Of a DNA stretch of 56,375 bases, positions 10,089 to 21,008 are shown piece by piece. Each line of letters starts with the position of its first letter. Position 1 is the first letter of the stretch. The stretch covers positions 1-56,375 of the forward strand of contig JADRCO010000084.1 in the NCBI GenBank assembly GCA_021464525.1, written 5' to 3'. Under the pieces are notes generated by a model. It saw only the letters and a list, made by a program, of their open reading frames with translations, had not been told where the DNA came from and ran no database searches. The position numbers and the translations under genes were made by a program. The stretch is from Rhizophagus sp. LPA8_4_AMF. Taxonomy: Eukaryota > Glomeromycota > Glomeromycetes > Glomerales > Glomeraceae.

Positions 10089-13000
10089 TCATTCACCCTC
10101 ATTTTTTTCACCCTTCTTTTTCCTTAATATTCCGGTACTCCAAGTTCTCTTATTTAAATCTTTATTTCCCCATCTCCATCTAATATATTTCTTATATTCG
10201 GGATGTATTATAACATCATCTTCACATTTACCAAATAATGGTACTCCCTTTCTAAGTCTACCATAAGTTTCAACGATAATCAAAAGTAATGAAAGCATTG
10301 ATGTTATAACTAACAAATTTAATGAGTTGACCTTACTTAATGGTAACAATAAACAAATTGTTCCAATTATGAACCTCAATAAAATTCGATAAATCTAAAA
10401 AAAAAATTAGGCGTGAATTTTTTTAAGAAAAAAGTAATTGATCAAAATATTAATTTTTTCATGAAAAGTTTACCTTTGGAATTCTTAGATAATTATTTTC
10501 GTCTAATCCTTTATGTAATACTCCAATTATGCCCATACAATATAACGTAATCGCTAACGTAGCACAATATAACCAAAATAATGGAGCATTATGAGGATCA
10601 TATGAATCAACTACTATTGGAGTACTTTCGGAAGGAGAAGAGCTACTTACAGCGGAAAATTCCGCTACTAATGCATGAGAACCGACTCCATTTGTTGGAA
10701 TGTTATGAGCACCAGGAAAATCAAGAAGTTGTACAATTTTTCCTAATGACGCTCTATAAAAAAAAAACTTAATTTTTTTTTTTGATATATTAAAATTCAA
10801 AATTCGAAATTTAATAAAAGAAATGTACCCAAATGCAATTAACGCCATATTCTATAATAAAAAATATATTCGTTAATATAAATAATTGTTTTTTTTAGTA
10901 ATTTTTAAGATAAACTTACCAACGGAAAATGAAATACCCCAAATAAAAGAGCGGTAATAACATGTCTTCTTATAGCATGTTGAAATTGTTTGCTACCATC
11001 CACAATAAAATATATCCAATGTAGGTTATAAGTAATCAGTAATCCTAATATAGCCTATTAAATATTTTTAACTGATATATTATTAATTTATTTGATTAAA
11101 AAAAAAACAATTATTTTATTTCTGACCTTCCCAAGTTGACCATCGGGCCGTGGATTAAAACTGGTATATAGAATTCCAAGAATCTATCACCATAAATAAG
11201 TTTTTCTTAATAACCATTTTTAGAAAGACGCGTTAAAGACGTATTCATTTATCATATGTACTTACACCCTCTCCCAAAGCTATAATTGCGAATAATCCTA
11301 ATCTTTCACTATAATGTTCAATATTCAATGCGGGTCTATATTCTGACAACTCAAATATTGAGAATAAATGTTTCCATTTCCATTGATATCCTGTTTTCAT
11401 TGCTTTATGTGGTGAATGACTTACGGTTGTCGAAGTTCGAGAAAATGGCGAAAATGGCGAAACTGGCGAAACTGGAGAAGTTGGAGAAGAAGGATCATTT
11501 ATAGGTGCTGTATTCTCACGTGTCGTATCAACAACTACTTCTTCTTTTGTATCTATTTTATGAAAAAGTCGTCTTCCAAATCGAGTATATAATGGCATTA
11601 ATCCAGACCATAAATTCTCTATTTATGGTAATAAATAATTCGTTAATTGTAAAAAAAAAGGAAATCACGCTTTTTTCCAAAAAAAAAAAAAAATTAATTA
11701 CCAAATGCGATCGCAGTCCACATTGCTATATTAGCTTTATTTCTTGGAACAAATATTGCTACAATCCAAATTATGCATGGAATGAAAACTCCCCACGCAG
11801 TATTCATAAATGATGTGCGAAATAGTGGAATCCATGCCGCATGTAATATGTGCAAAATCATGAATGTCATGCGTGCAATAACGTATGACACTAATTAAAT
11901 TTTTTTTTTTAAAAAAAAAAATGTAAATATTAAAATTAAAAAGAAAAAGAAATATCATTTAAAAAATATAAATTTTCGTATTTACCGAGATAAATCGTTA
12001 CAGTATTATCGAATATACTGAGTGCGTGTGTACCCATTATAATTACAAGCACCATTTCCTATATCAGTATATCAATCTTAATTTAGAACATTTTATGACA
12101 TTTTTATAAATAAATAACTTTTGGACTTACAAATAACAAGAAAAATTTCTCAAATAAGTCTTCTGTACTGTAAAAATTCATATAAACGGTCATATCCAGC
12201 CATATTTTATAAATAGGATAACTAGATGGAAATATTTTCTTTAGTTTGCTGCACCACATAAACATTTTCTTTGCGAAATCCGATAATTATAATACTTACA
12301 AAGTTAAGATAAACCTTTCAATGTTAACACCAGAAATATCTTCAACTAAATCATGACCTAAATTTCCGATAACAGCTACAAATATCAAATCCCAAAATAA
12401 TTCCGTAAAACTAACTCTTCTTTCTTCGGCTTCTCTATGTAAGTTTTCATTATGCCAATACTGTCTTATTTTAGGTTGTCTCATTATTCTATCATATTTA
12501 TGTTCATCTTCAGATGAATCATCATCTTCTATTATTTCAAGATTTCGTTGTAATGGACCAAATGTATGTATTGTAGCATGAATTGTTTGTTCTCCATTTT
12601 TCGAATTACTATTTTGATGACTTAGTCGGGATAATTCTCCTACAAGTGTATCAAGTTGATTTGATACAGAATCGGAACGTGACAAAGCTTCTTTACGTTC
12701 TCGCTCCAATTGCTCAGAATGAGTTTTCAATTCATTGATTTTTGCTCTCAATGCTGCTACCTATACGAATGTATTGTACGGTAAGTTAATTTGACGAATC
12801 ATGTAAAACCCACTAACTTTAACTTACATGCTCAGGACTTCCGAGTACACAACAATTAGGGGCTTCTCCACTTATTACATCCTCTTCTTTATCAACGATC
12901 AACAATTTTGTATTTCCGATTTGTAATTTCTTTGAAAATTCCGTTGATGGAACATTCTGATCTTCTTGTGTAACTACTATTTCTAAATCTTTATTTGACG

Positions 13001-13112
13001 TATTTGGAATCGTTTCCTCCGTTTCCTTAGTTTGATCTCCATTTGAAATTGAGTTGTCTATATCATTTAATTCATTATTTTCATTATTAATAGTAATATT
13101 TTCGTCTGTCAT
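10089..13112 (-). CDS. LtrA family multi-pass membrane protein, copy A
   Basis: The inferred eleven-exon gene encodes 750 aa. Exons are complement 12828-13112, 12300-12760, 12131-12221, 11986-12058, 11702-11890, 11266-11618, 11127-11183, 10920-11054, 10829-10851, 10474-10753 and 10089-10394. Start at 13112 matches copy B. The N-terminal 95 residues are polar and acidic. Residues about 96-140 look coiled-coil. The LtrA (low temperature requirement A) domain begins near residue 213 with FTELFWDLIFVAVIGNLGHD and includes HYSERLGLFAIIALGEGV near 470. Many hydrophobic helices are encoded by short exons. A Ser/Thr-Pro-rich loop (SPTSPVSPVSPFSPFS, about 405-431) interrupts the domain. The cytosolic-looking tail is basic. 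Biochemical function of this family is not established; the name comes from a Listeria cold-growth locus. Tandem duplicate of copy B. Confidence 0.85.
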
Positions 13113-13663
13113 ATTTTTCAATAGACAAATTTTCAAAGTTCTTTTTTTCGATATATATATAATTAATTTTGATGGCGTTTTAGTTCAACGTTACTCAACA
13201 ATTTACAGTTTAATGATAAACAACATTTATTTCTATTTCAGAAAAAACTAGTTTGTGCTTAATAATGGTATGATGTGCCACCCTGGGATCATTATTAAGC
13301 ATTAAGAAAATTGGTCATGTGATTTCACAATGACTTACAAATTAAATCGACCTATAAATGGGCTTCCTTTAAACTTGTTCTGGACCTAGTCAAAAATTTG
13401 ATTGGTTAATATAATAATAGAAAATCGGTGTTTCGTATTATATATTTTCTTTCCTGTTTCGTAAGAACGTCATAATTATCTCATTTATTTATATTTTTTC
13501 TTCAAATAGAATTTTAGAATTTTAGAAATTATTATTTGTTGTATTTGGTTTAGATACTGTATAATATTAGAACTCCTACTGTATATAAATATTTGTGATA
13601 TCTGTGAGGATGAAAAATGATAATACTTCATGTACAGATGTACTTTTTGACTTTGTTAATGTT
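13113..13663. other. Upstream region of LtrA copy A, AT-rich
   Basis: An alternating GATATATATATAATTAA stretch at about 13150 could serve as a core promoter for copy A, as a TATATATACGTATA stretch could for copy B. No gene is seen. Confidence 0.4.
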
Positions 13664-13840
13664 AGGGATGGAAAAAGTTCGGGTTGAGCGACTTGAGTCG
13701 GTTCGTTCGGTACATTTGGTTCCAAATCGGTTTTGATAAATTTTGATATGTACTGACTCGGATCTGGACCGAAGTGACAAAAACTGATTATGGAACCGAA
13801 CCGGTTTTTCGGTTGACTCTGCTCAACTCGGTTTTTCAAT
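13664..13840. repeat. Small inverted-repeat element with TCGGTT subterminal words
   Basis: The left side reads GGGTTGAGCGACTTGAGTCGG. The right side read on the minus strand has GAGTTGAGCAGAGTC followed by AACCG. TCGGTT/AACCGA words repeat in both orientations between them. The left margin TTAGGGATGG resembles hAT-type ends. It has no coding capacity, so it looks like a MITE. Confidence 0.45.
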
Positions 13841-13989
13841 AGTATCGGTAAAAATAAAACAAAATCTAGCAGTCTTTAAAAAATATTGTGCCTTTAAAAA
13901 ATTATAATAACTTGATAACAACTTTATTCAGATATATTTTTAAAGTTAATTTTTTTTTTTTCTTTTAAAATAATCATTGGTCCGTCTAA

Positions 13990-14372
13990 GATCGGCACTA
14001 TCGTTATCGGGGAGAAATTTAACGTTTCACAGCCAATTGGCAATATACACAAACACTATACAGTAATTGCGAAAGCTATTTATATTATGTAATAAATCAT
14101 ACCATATATGTAATAAAAACCTAAGGAAAAAGAATACACTAAAAAAAATTTGCATGTTTATTATTGTAAAAAAGGAGTTTACATTGTACGCGTATCAAAT
14201 ATGGCGTTTTATGTATGATTGGTAAGCACTAAGATTATTAGAATTTAATTATATATCATAAAATTCATCACATATGCAGAAGAAATAGAATAAGCAAAAA
14301 AAGGTTGCACATTTGTTATGGTAAATAGGAGTTGAAATTGTGCGATCATTAAATTTCGCGATGTGCCGATTT
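13990..14372. repeat. Dispersed inverted-repeat element R, copy 1
   Basis: The ends are mirrored: ATCGGCACTATCG at the left and CGCGATGTGCCGAT at the right. The interior matches, in opposite orientation, the element at 52653-53202. Shared blocks include TTTACATTGTACGCGT, TCAAATATGGC, AATAGAATAAGCAAAAAA and AAATTTCGCGAT. No protein is encoded. It is a non-autonomous DNA element of about 380 bp, and this copy lacks the nested insertion seen at 52.9 kb. Confidence 0.65.
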
Positions 14373-14834
14373 TAAAAAGGTTCGCAAAAATGTTTTCTAG
14401 CACAAACCAATTTTATCCAATTATATTCATTGGAAGATAAGAATTTGGATCGTGATCCAGGATAAGGATGCTCGCACTCATCGAATTTCAAAACAAAACC
14501 TTCGTTTAAAGCTTTCTTTCACCCAGTCAGAACACTTTCTGAATAATAATTGCCAAAAGAAAGTACGTAATACATAAGAAACTAAAGTTTTTTTTTAACA
14601 TTGTAGTTAATGATAGTCATTTGGCGGAAACTAACGCGGTAACGCTACGAAAAACTGGATCAATGGACTTACTCTTCGTCTTTTCGTAAAATTAAGAATT
14701 TTGTGAAATCTCGAAACGCTCACCGGGCATGGAGAACTTCACATGTTAGAAGTCAAGTAACACGGAAAAGTATGTAAATATTTTTTAGTTGCGTAAATCG
14801 TACTGTCGTAGAAAAAAAATCCACTCAGCATTTA
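14373..14834. other. Intergenic, no gene seen
   Basis: Spacer of mixed composition between two inverted-repeat elements. No supported ORF. Confidence 0.45.
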
Positions 14835-15058
14835 CAGCAATATCCAAAATAAACGGGACACTCGTAATTTTTTTGCCGAGAACTTGTCGGGTGTCGGGTT
14901 GTCGGGTCCAATCATTTTACAGAATAATCACGTGATATTGTCAGTCTGAGAATACTTGATGAAATTGATTGGATAGCCGGAAACCCGGCAAGCCGACAAC
15001 CCGACAGATTCTCGGCAACAAAATTTTCAAGTGTCCCGTGAATTTTGGATATTTGCTG
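14835..15058. mobile_element. MITE with long terminal inverted repeats and TA flanks (Tc1/mariner-like)
   Basis: The left end CAGCAATATCCAAAAT and the right end (minus strand) CAGCAAATATCCAAAAT start inverted repeats that continue for about 90 bp through CGGGACACT, TTGCCGAGAA and TGTCGGGT to TCCAATCA. TA flanks each end (14833-14834 and 15059-15060). The core is about 40 bp with no coding capacity. Long near-perfect repeats mean a single strand would fold into one hairpin. Confidence 0.75.
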
Positions 15059-15314
15059 TAACTAAACTGAGATATATTCCAAATCGGATCTAGTCGGGTT
15101 TGGATTGAAATTAGCCTAAAATATACACATAACTTTATAACGATTAATCCGTAACGGAATAATATCAACCACTTTATTATTTATTAAAAGAAAAATAAAC
15201 ATACTAGTAATATTGCATTTTTTTCGATTAACTAAACATTAGGCAATTTTAGTCCAAGTTTTTTTTTTTCATTATAATTTTTTTTACTTCACATTAAACT
15301 TATGAAAAACCCGA

Positions 15315-18312
15315 TTAACCCTCAAATATTAATTTATCATCCATCCCAATTTCTTTTTTGTTCTTTCTTTTTCTCAAAATTCCAGTACTCCAAGTTCTCT
15401 TATTTAAATCTTTATTTCCCCATCTCCATCTAATATATTTCTTATATTCGGGATGTATTATAACATCATCTTCACATTTACCAAATAATGGTAGACCCTT
15501 TCTCAGTCTACCATAAGTTTCAACGATAACCAAAAATAATGAAAGCATTGATGTTATAACAACCAAATTTAATGAATCAACCTTACTTAATGGTAACAAT
15601 AAACAAATTGTTCCAATTATGAACCTCAAGAAAATTCGATATATCTAAAAATAAAAATATTAGACGTGAATTTTTTTTAAGAAAAAAGTAATTGATCAAA
15701 AATATTAATTTTTTCATGAATAGTTTACCTTTGGAATTCTTAGATAATTATCTTCGTCTAATCCTTTATGTAATACTCCAATTATGCCCATACAATATAA
15801 CGAAATCGCTAACGTAGCACAATATAACCAAAATAATGGAGTATTATGTGAATCAACTTCTGTTGGAGTACTTTCGGAAGGAGAAGAGCTACTTACAGCG
15901 GAAAATTCCGCTATTAATGCATGAGAACCGACTTCATTTGTTGGAATGTACTGAGCGCCGGGAAAATCACGAAGTTGTACAATTTTTCCTAATGACGATC
16001 TTATGAAAAAAAAAGAATTTTTTAAAATTTTAATTTTTAATACTCATATTTCAGATTCGTTTCAAATTGAATTTAAAAGAAATTCACCCAAATGCAACCA
16101 ACGCCATACTCTAATAATAAAATAAATTTGTTTCGTTAATAAAAACATTTTTTACTTGTATTTATTTTTTAAGTAAATCAAAAAAATAAATAAATAAATT
16201 ACCAAAGGAAAATGGGTCATTCCAAATAAAAGACCGGTAACAACATGCCTTCTTAAAGCATGTTGAAATTGTTTACTACCATCCACAATAAAATATATCC
16301 AATGTAGGTTATAAGTAATTAGTAATCCTAATATAGCCTATTAAATATTTTAAACTGATATTAATTATAAAAAATTCGAATCAAAGTGTTTCAATAAACT
16401 TCAATTGTATTTTATTTCTGACCTTCCCAAGTTGACCATCAGGTTGTGGGTTATAACTGGTATATAAAACTCCAAGAACCTATTATAATAAATTAATTTA
16501 TACATTTATAAGCTCTGAAATAAATTATTCGCATTATAATAATTTAGATTTATTCATTACTTACGCCTTCACCCAAAGCTATAATTGCGAATAATCCTAA
16601 TCTTTCACTATAATGTTCAATATTTAAAGCAGGTCTATATTGATTTTTATCAAATAATATGAATAAATCTTTCCATTTCCATTGATATTCAGGACCACGA
16701 GTTCTCATTGCTTTATGTGGCGCACGACTTGTGATTGTTGAAGATGGCGATATAGGTGAGGTAGGCGATGATGAAGTAGTTGGAGAAGTAGGTGAAGAAG
16801 GATCATTTGCAGGTGTATTCTCACGTGTTGTATCATCTTGAGCTTTTGTTTTTCTTCCAAATCGAAAATATAATGGCATTATTTTAGCCCATAACATCTC
16901 TATTTATAAAAAAAAAATGGGTATTTCATAAAATTTTCAAATAAAAAAGAATCATAAAAAAAAATTCAATTACCAATCGCGATCGCGATCCACATTACTA
17001 TAGTAACCCTATTACTTGGAACAAATATTGCTACAATCCAAATTACACATGGAATAAAAATTCCCCACGCTATATTCATAAATGATGCGCGAAATAATGG
17101 AATCCATGTTGCATGTAATATATGTAAAAATACAAATACCATGCGCGCAATAACGAACGACACTAAGTGGTTATAAAAAAAATAAATATTAAAAAAATAG
17201 ATACCATTTTAAATATATAGTATAAATTTTCGTATTTACCGAGATAAATTGATACATTTTCATTGAATATATCCGTTGCATGTGTGCCCATTATAATTAC
17301 AAGTATCATCTCCTATTCATTATTATGTAGATTTTCTTTGTTTAACGTAATTATTAATTTAAAACATTTTTAAAGGTATCGTAAAACAAATAACTTACAA
17401 ATAAAAAGAAAAACTTCTCAAATATATCGTCTGAACTATACCGATTCATGTACATAGCCATATCCAGCCATATTTTGTAAATAGGATAACTAAAAAAAGC
17501 TAATTTCTTTAGTTTAATGCGTTCGCGTCAAGCAAATCATTTTATATTATAATACTTACAAAGTTAAAATAAACCTTTCAATGTTGATACCAGAAATATC
17601 TTCAACTAAATCATGACCTAAATTTCCGATAACAGCTACAAATATCAAATCCCAAAATAATTCCGTAAAACTAACTCTTCTTTCATCGGCTTCTCTATGT
17701 AAATCGTCATTATGCCAATACTGTCTTATTTTAGGTTGTCTTATTATTCTATCATATTTATGTTCATCTTCGGATGAATCGTCATCTTCTATTATTTCAA
17801 GATTTTGTTCTAATGGACCAAATGTATGTATTGTAGCATGAATTGTTTGTTCTCCATTTTTTGAAGTGTCGTGATGACCTAATTGTGATAATTCTCCAAC
17901 AAGTTTATCAACTTGATTTGATACGGATTCTGAACGTGCTAAAGCTTCTTTACGTTCTTGTTCCAATTGCTCAGAATGTAATTTCAATTCATCAATTTTT
18001 GCTTTCAATGCCGCTACCTATCAATAAAAATAAAGGATCATAATTAATATCTTGAACATCATCCAATCGATAATATCATAAATTCAATTTACCGACATGT
18101 TCAAGGCTACCAAGTACACAACAATTAGGAGCATTTCCACTTATTATATTTTCTTCTTTATCGACAATCAACAATTTTGTACCTCCAATTTGAAATTTCT
18201 TTGAATATTCAAATGGAACATCTGGATTTTCCTGTGTAACCACTACTTCTACATCGTTATTTTTGGGAATGTTTGAATTTTCCGATTCGATATTATTATC
18301 TTGTACTGTCAT
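15315..18312 (-). CDS. LtrA family multi-pass membrane protein, copy B
   Basis: The inferred eleven-exon gene encodes 725 aa. Exons are complement 18097-18312, 17560-18017, 17399-17489, 17240-17312, 16974-17162, 16565-16899, 16423-16479, 16203-16337, 16088-16110, 15729-15999 and 15315-15644. Exons 3, 4, 5, 7, 8 and 9 have exactly the same lengths as in copy A, and all intron phases agree. The layout is the same: polar N-terminus, coiled-coil-like segment (about 73-118), LtrA signature FTELFWDLIF near 189, Ser/Thr-Pro loop (SPTSPTTSSSPTSPISP, about 376-400), HYSERLGLFAIIALGEGV near 440. The N-terminus is shorter and the tail is different (ends DDKLIFEG). The first donor is odd: the conserved splice after the CAT codon would use GTCGGT, where copy A has GTAAGT. 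A GTAAAT lies 4 nt downstream but breaks the frame. Confidence 0.83.
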
Positions 18313-18697
18313 AACGTCAAAAAATTATTTTCGATTATTTAGACGCAATACGTACATATATATACGTATATTTAATTGTAATGGCGTTTTTGTTCAACCG
18401 TTACTCAATTTAACGATGGACAACATTTATTTCTCGATTTAGTGAAAAATAAAAGCTTCTTATAAATCATCATAAAAAATGAATAAACAAATAAATAAAA
18501 ATAACAGGATTTGTCATGTAAAATTATGTAAAATTTTATTAGTCAAAAAAGTATAAAATGATTATCATTTCTTTCGCGAAACGTGAATTAATAATACAAA
18601 AATTTAAATTTATATGTCGCTAATAATTCCCATAGAAATAATATACAATAAATAATACTATACAAAATCGCAGAAATAAAATAATTTACCTAATTTA

Positions 18698-20195
18698 TCA
18701 TCTTATAAGTGACCATACAGTTGAAATATTCTTAATTTTGGTATTCCCAGAATTTATCAATTTCTCCCTAGCATTTTTAATACGTCTTGTGAATCTACTT
18801 TGTATTCTTGCACAACCTCTAGGTCCAGAGACGAACCAATCAGCATTAATTAATATCAACTTATCCAAAATTCCTTGTACTCCACTTCCTTCTAATTCCC
18901 ACTTAATTCTTTCATCATCATCATTCTTTAAATCATCCAAAGCATTTAAAGATATCCAAGTATTTAATTTAATAGTACTATTAAGTGTACGAATAGCTTG
19001 ATGATGTTCTTCTCTAATATTATAAAAACTAGCAGATTGAGCTTTATCATAATTACCATGTAAAGGATAATCAGTAGCAAAATAAATATTATCTATTTTA
19101 TGTTCTAAAGTAAAATTTTTTATCCAAGAAATCAAACTTGTTGAACATTTTGATAATAATTTAATATTACTATTTTCAATCCTCCAATGAATTGCCAAAT
19201 AATTATCAAGTTTTTTCATAATATTATTTTGAATATTAATTAAATTTTTTGAATAAGGTATAACAGGAAAATTTGATGTATCATTAAATAAAAGCATAGG
19301 CAAATTATGTTTGATTAATAATACTTTAGAATTAGTTTGTAATTCTTTTAACATAAAATTTTCAATTTTTGTATAATTTTCTGTAGGTGGATATAAAACA
19401 TTTACACCTAAATAAATTCTTTTAAATGTTGTTATATTAGAATTTAATTTTAAATTAAATTGATTTAAACATTCACTATTATTTAAATAATTAATTTTAG
19501 GTTCTTCATATTCAACAAAAAATGGTTTTCCCCTTGGTGCAATATGAGCATGAAATGTATCAGGTTTTTCTTCTAATTCTTTCGTCCATTTCATAAAATC
19601 TTGTTGCGTTATAAATTGTACTGTAGGAAAGATTTGTTGTAATCCATCTATATCATAATAAAATGAAAATGGGAATGGTCGACATACATGCATTCTTGAC
19701 CCACCAACATTTGGTAAGACTACCGTACGATTTAAACGTTGAGCAATTTGTATGGATGATTCGAAATGCATATTCGCTTGAGTTTCTTGTTCTAATAAAT
19801 GATAAGCCAATAGGAATTTACATTCGTCTTTACCGCAATATTTTCGATTAATTAGAACATCACGTGATTCATGAACAATTTTCGTGTCCTAACCGAAAAA
19901 ATCCCTCAAAATTAAGTCACATTTTTTCAAATGATTCTAATGACTCTATCTAAAGAACTTTAATACTCACGTTATCATTTGATAAAATTGTGGTGGGAAT
20001 GTTGCTGGTAGAAGTTTCATTTTCATCATATAATTTTAATTCATCATATAAATTTTTTTGTCCATAAAATAAATTAAATAATAAATTCGATAATCCTAAT
20101 ATAAAGAATACTATGATAATAAATTTCTTCGTAAAAAGGTATGATATGAACGAGATTTGATTTTGAGTAATCTTTATATTATTATTTTCTATCAT
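18698..20195 (-). CDS. Type II membrane glycosyltransferase, O-fucosyltransferase-like
   Basis: The inferred two-exon gene encodes 471 aa. Exons are complement 19971-20195 and 18698-19888, intron phase 0 with GTGAGT donor and TTAG acceptor. Residues 1-24 are cytosolic-looking. Residues about 25-45 form a signal anchor (FIIIVFFILGLSNLLFNLFY), followed by a short polar stem. The luminal domain opens with KYCGKDECKFLLAYHLLEQE, then NRTVVLPNVGGSR, the nucleotide-sugar-site-like entry of fungal O-fucosyltransferase relatives. LAIHWRIEN near residue 305 matches the HWR(M/I)E motif of GDP-fucose protein O-fucosyltransferases. DWFVSGPRGCAR near the C-terminus fits the conserved end of that fold. Expected to act in the Golgi or ER on a protein or glycan acceptor. 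Donor and acceptor are inferred only. Exon 2 has several N-glycosylation sequons. Confidence 0.75.
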
Positions 20196-21008
20196 ATTTT
20201 TTTTTTACATACAGTATATAGTATGTACGTGTGAGTACGTATACGTATACGTGAAAAAAAATGGTCTTAAAGAAGGTATAAAAGAAACAAAAAAAAAAAA
20301 TAATTAAATAAGATAATGAATTCGTGTTTATATATATATATAGGCATATTTATTTGAATATATTTAGATAATACCTTTATCCAATTATAGTCATTGTCCA
20401 TCTTTGTTGATGAAGAATAATAATTATAGTTACAAATTCCTTTGAACGGAAAGAATTAGTAGCATTAAAATAGAAACATTATATTATAACGCATTTAACT
20501 AAATTATTTTAGGATTAATGTGTAGTGCCCTAGACGACGATCGGCCTAAATTACCGACCCATTTTTTATTAATGTCTTAAGGCAGTACCAGCACTTGTAC
20601 CAACTATACTTTCCTTATATAGTAATCATTGCATTAATTATGATCTGGGGCATAAACAAATAAAGTATTTTATGATTTCATCTGTATAACGGATGGTTAC
20701 ATAAAAACTCCTTATCTTTAAACACAGTTTCGAAATTGCATTATAAAAAATAATTCACATGATTTATTACATTTACATTGAATGTTCAACGAAATTTCGC
20801 ATTTTCACTCACGTGATAGAAATAATTAAATTGTGTGATAAATGAATTTTCACGGATGTGACAACGAGTGACACAAGATGACATTTTATAATATATTGTT
20901 AATCATGTAATTTATTTCTAATAAAAATCATACAATTATTTATTATATATCAAAAATTATCATCCCTTTTACTCAACAAATTTACTCAACAAATTTTAAT
21001 CATAATAT
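20196..21008. other. Intergenic; promoter side of the glycosyltransferase gene
   Basis: It contains TATATATATATA at about 20330 and an alternating ACGTATACGTATACGT tract near 20240, upstream of the glycosyltransferase start. CACGTG, a palindrome recurring in several spacers of the window, lies at about 20812. No gene is seen. Confidence 0.45.

Noticed and set aside
10089..18312. Reading LtrA as the group II intron-encoded protein of the same name
   Set aside because: No reverse transcriptase or maturase motifs. The sequence matches the membrane LtrA (low temperature requirement A) family instead.
18738..19001. 87-codon plus-strand ORF inside the glycosyltransferase gene
   Set aside because: Antisense shadow of the O-fucosyltransferase-like coding exon.
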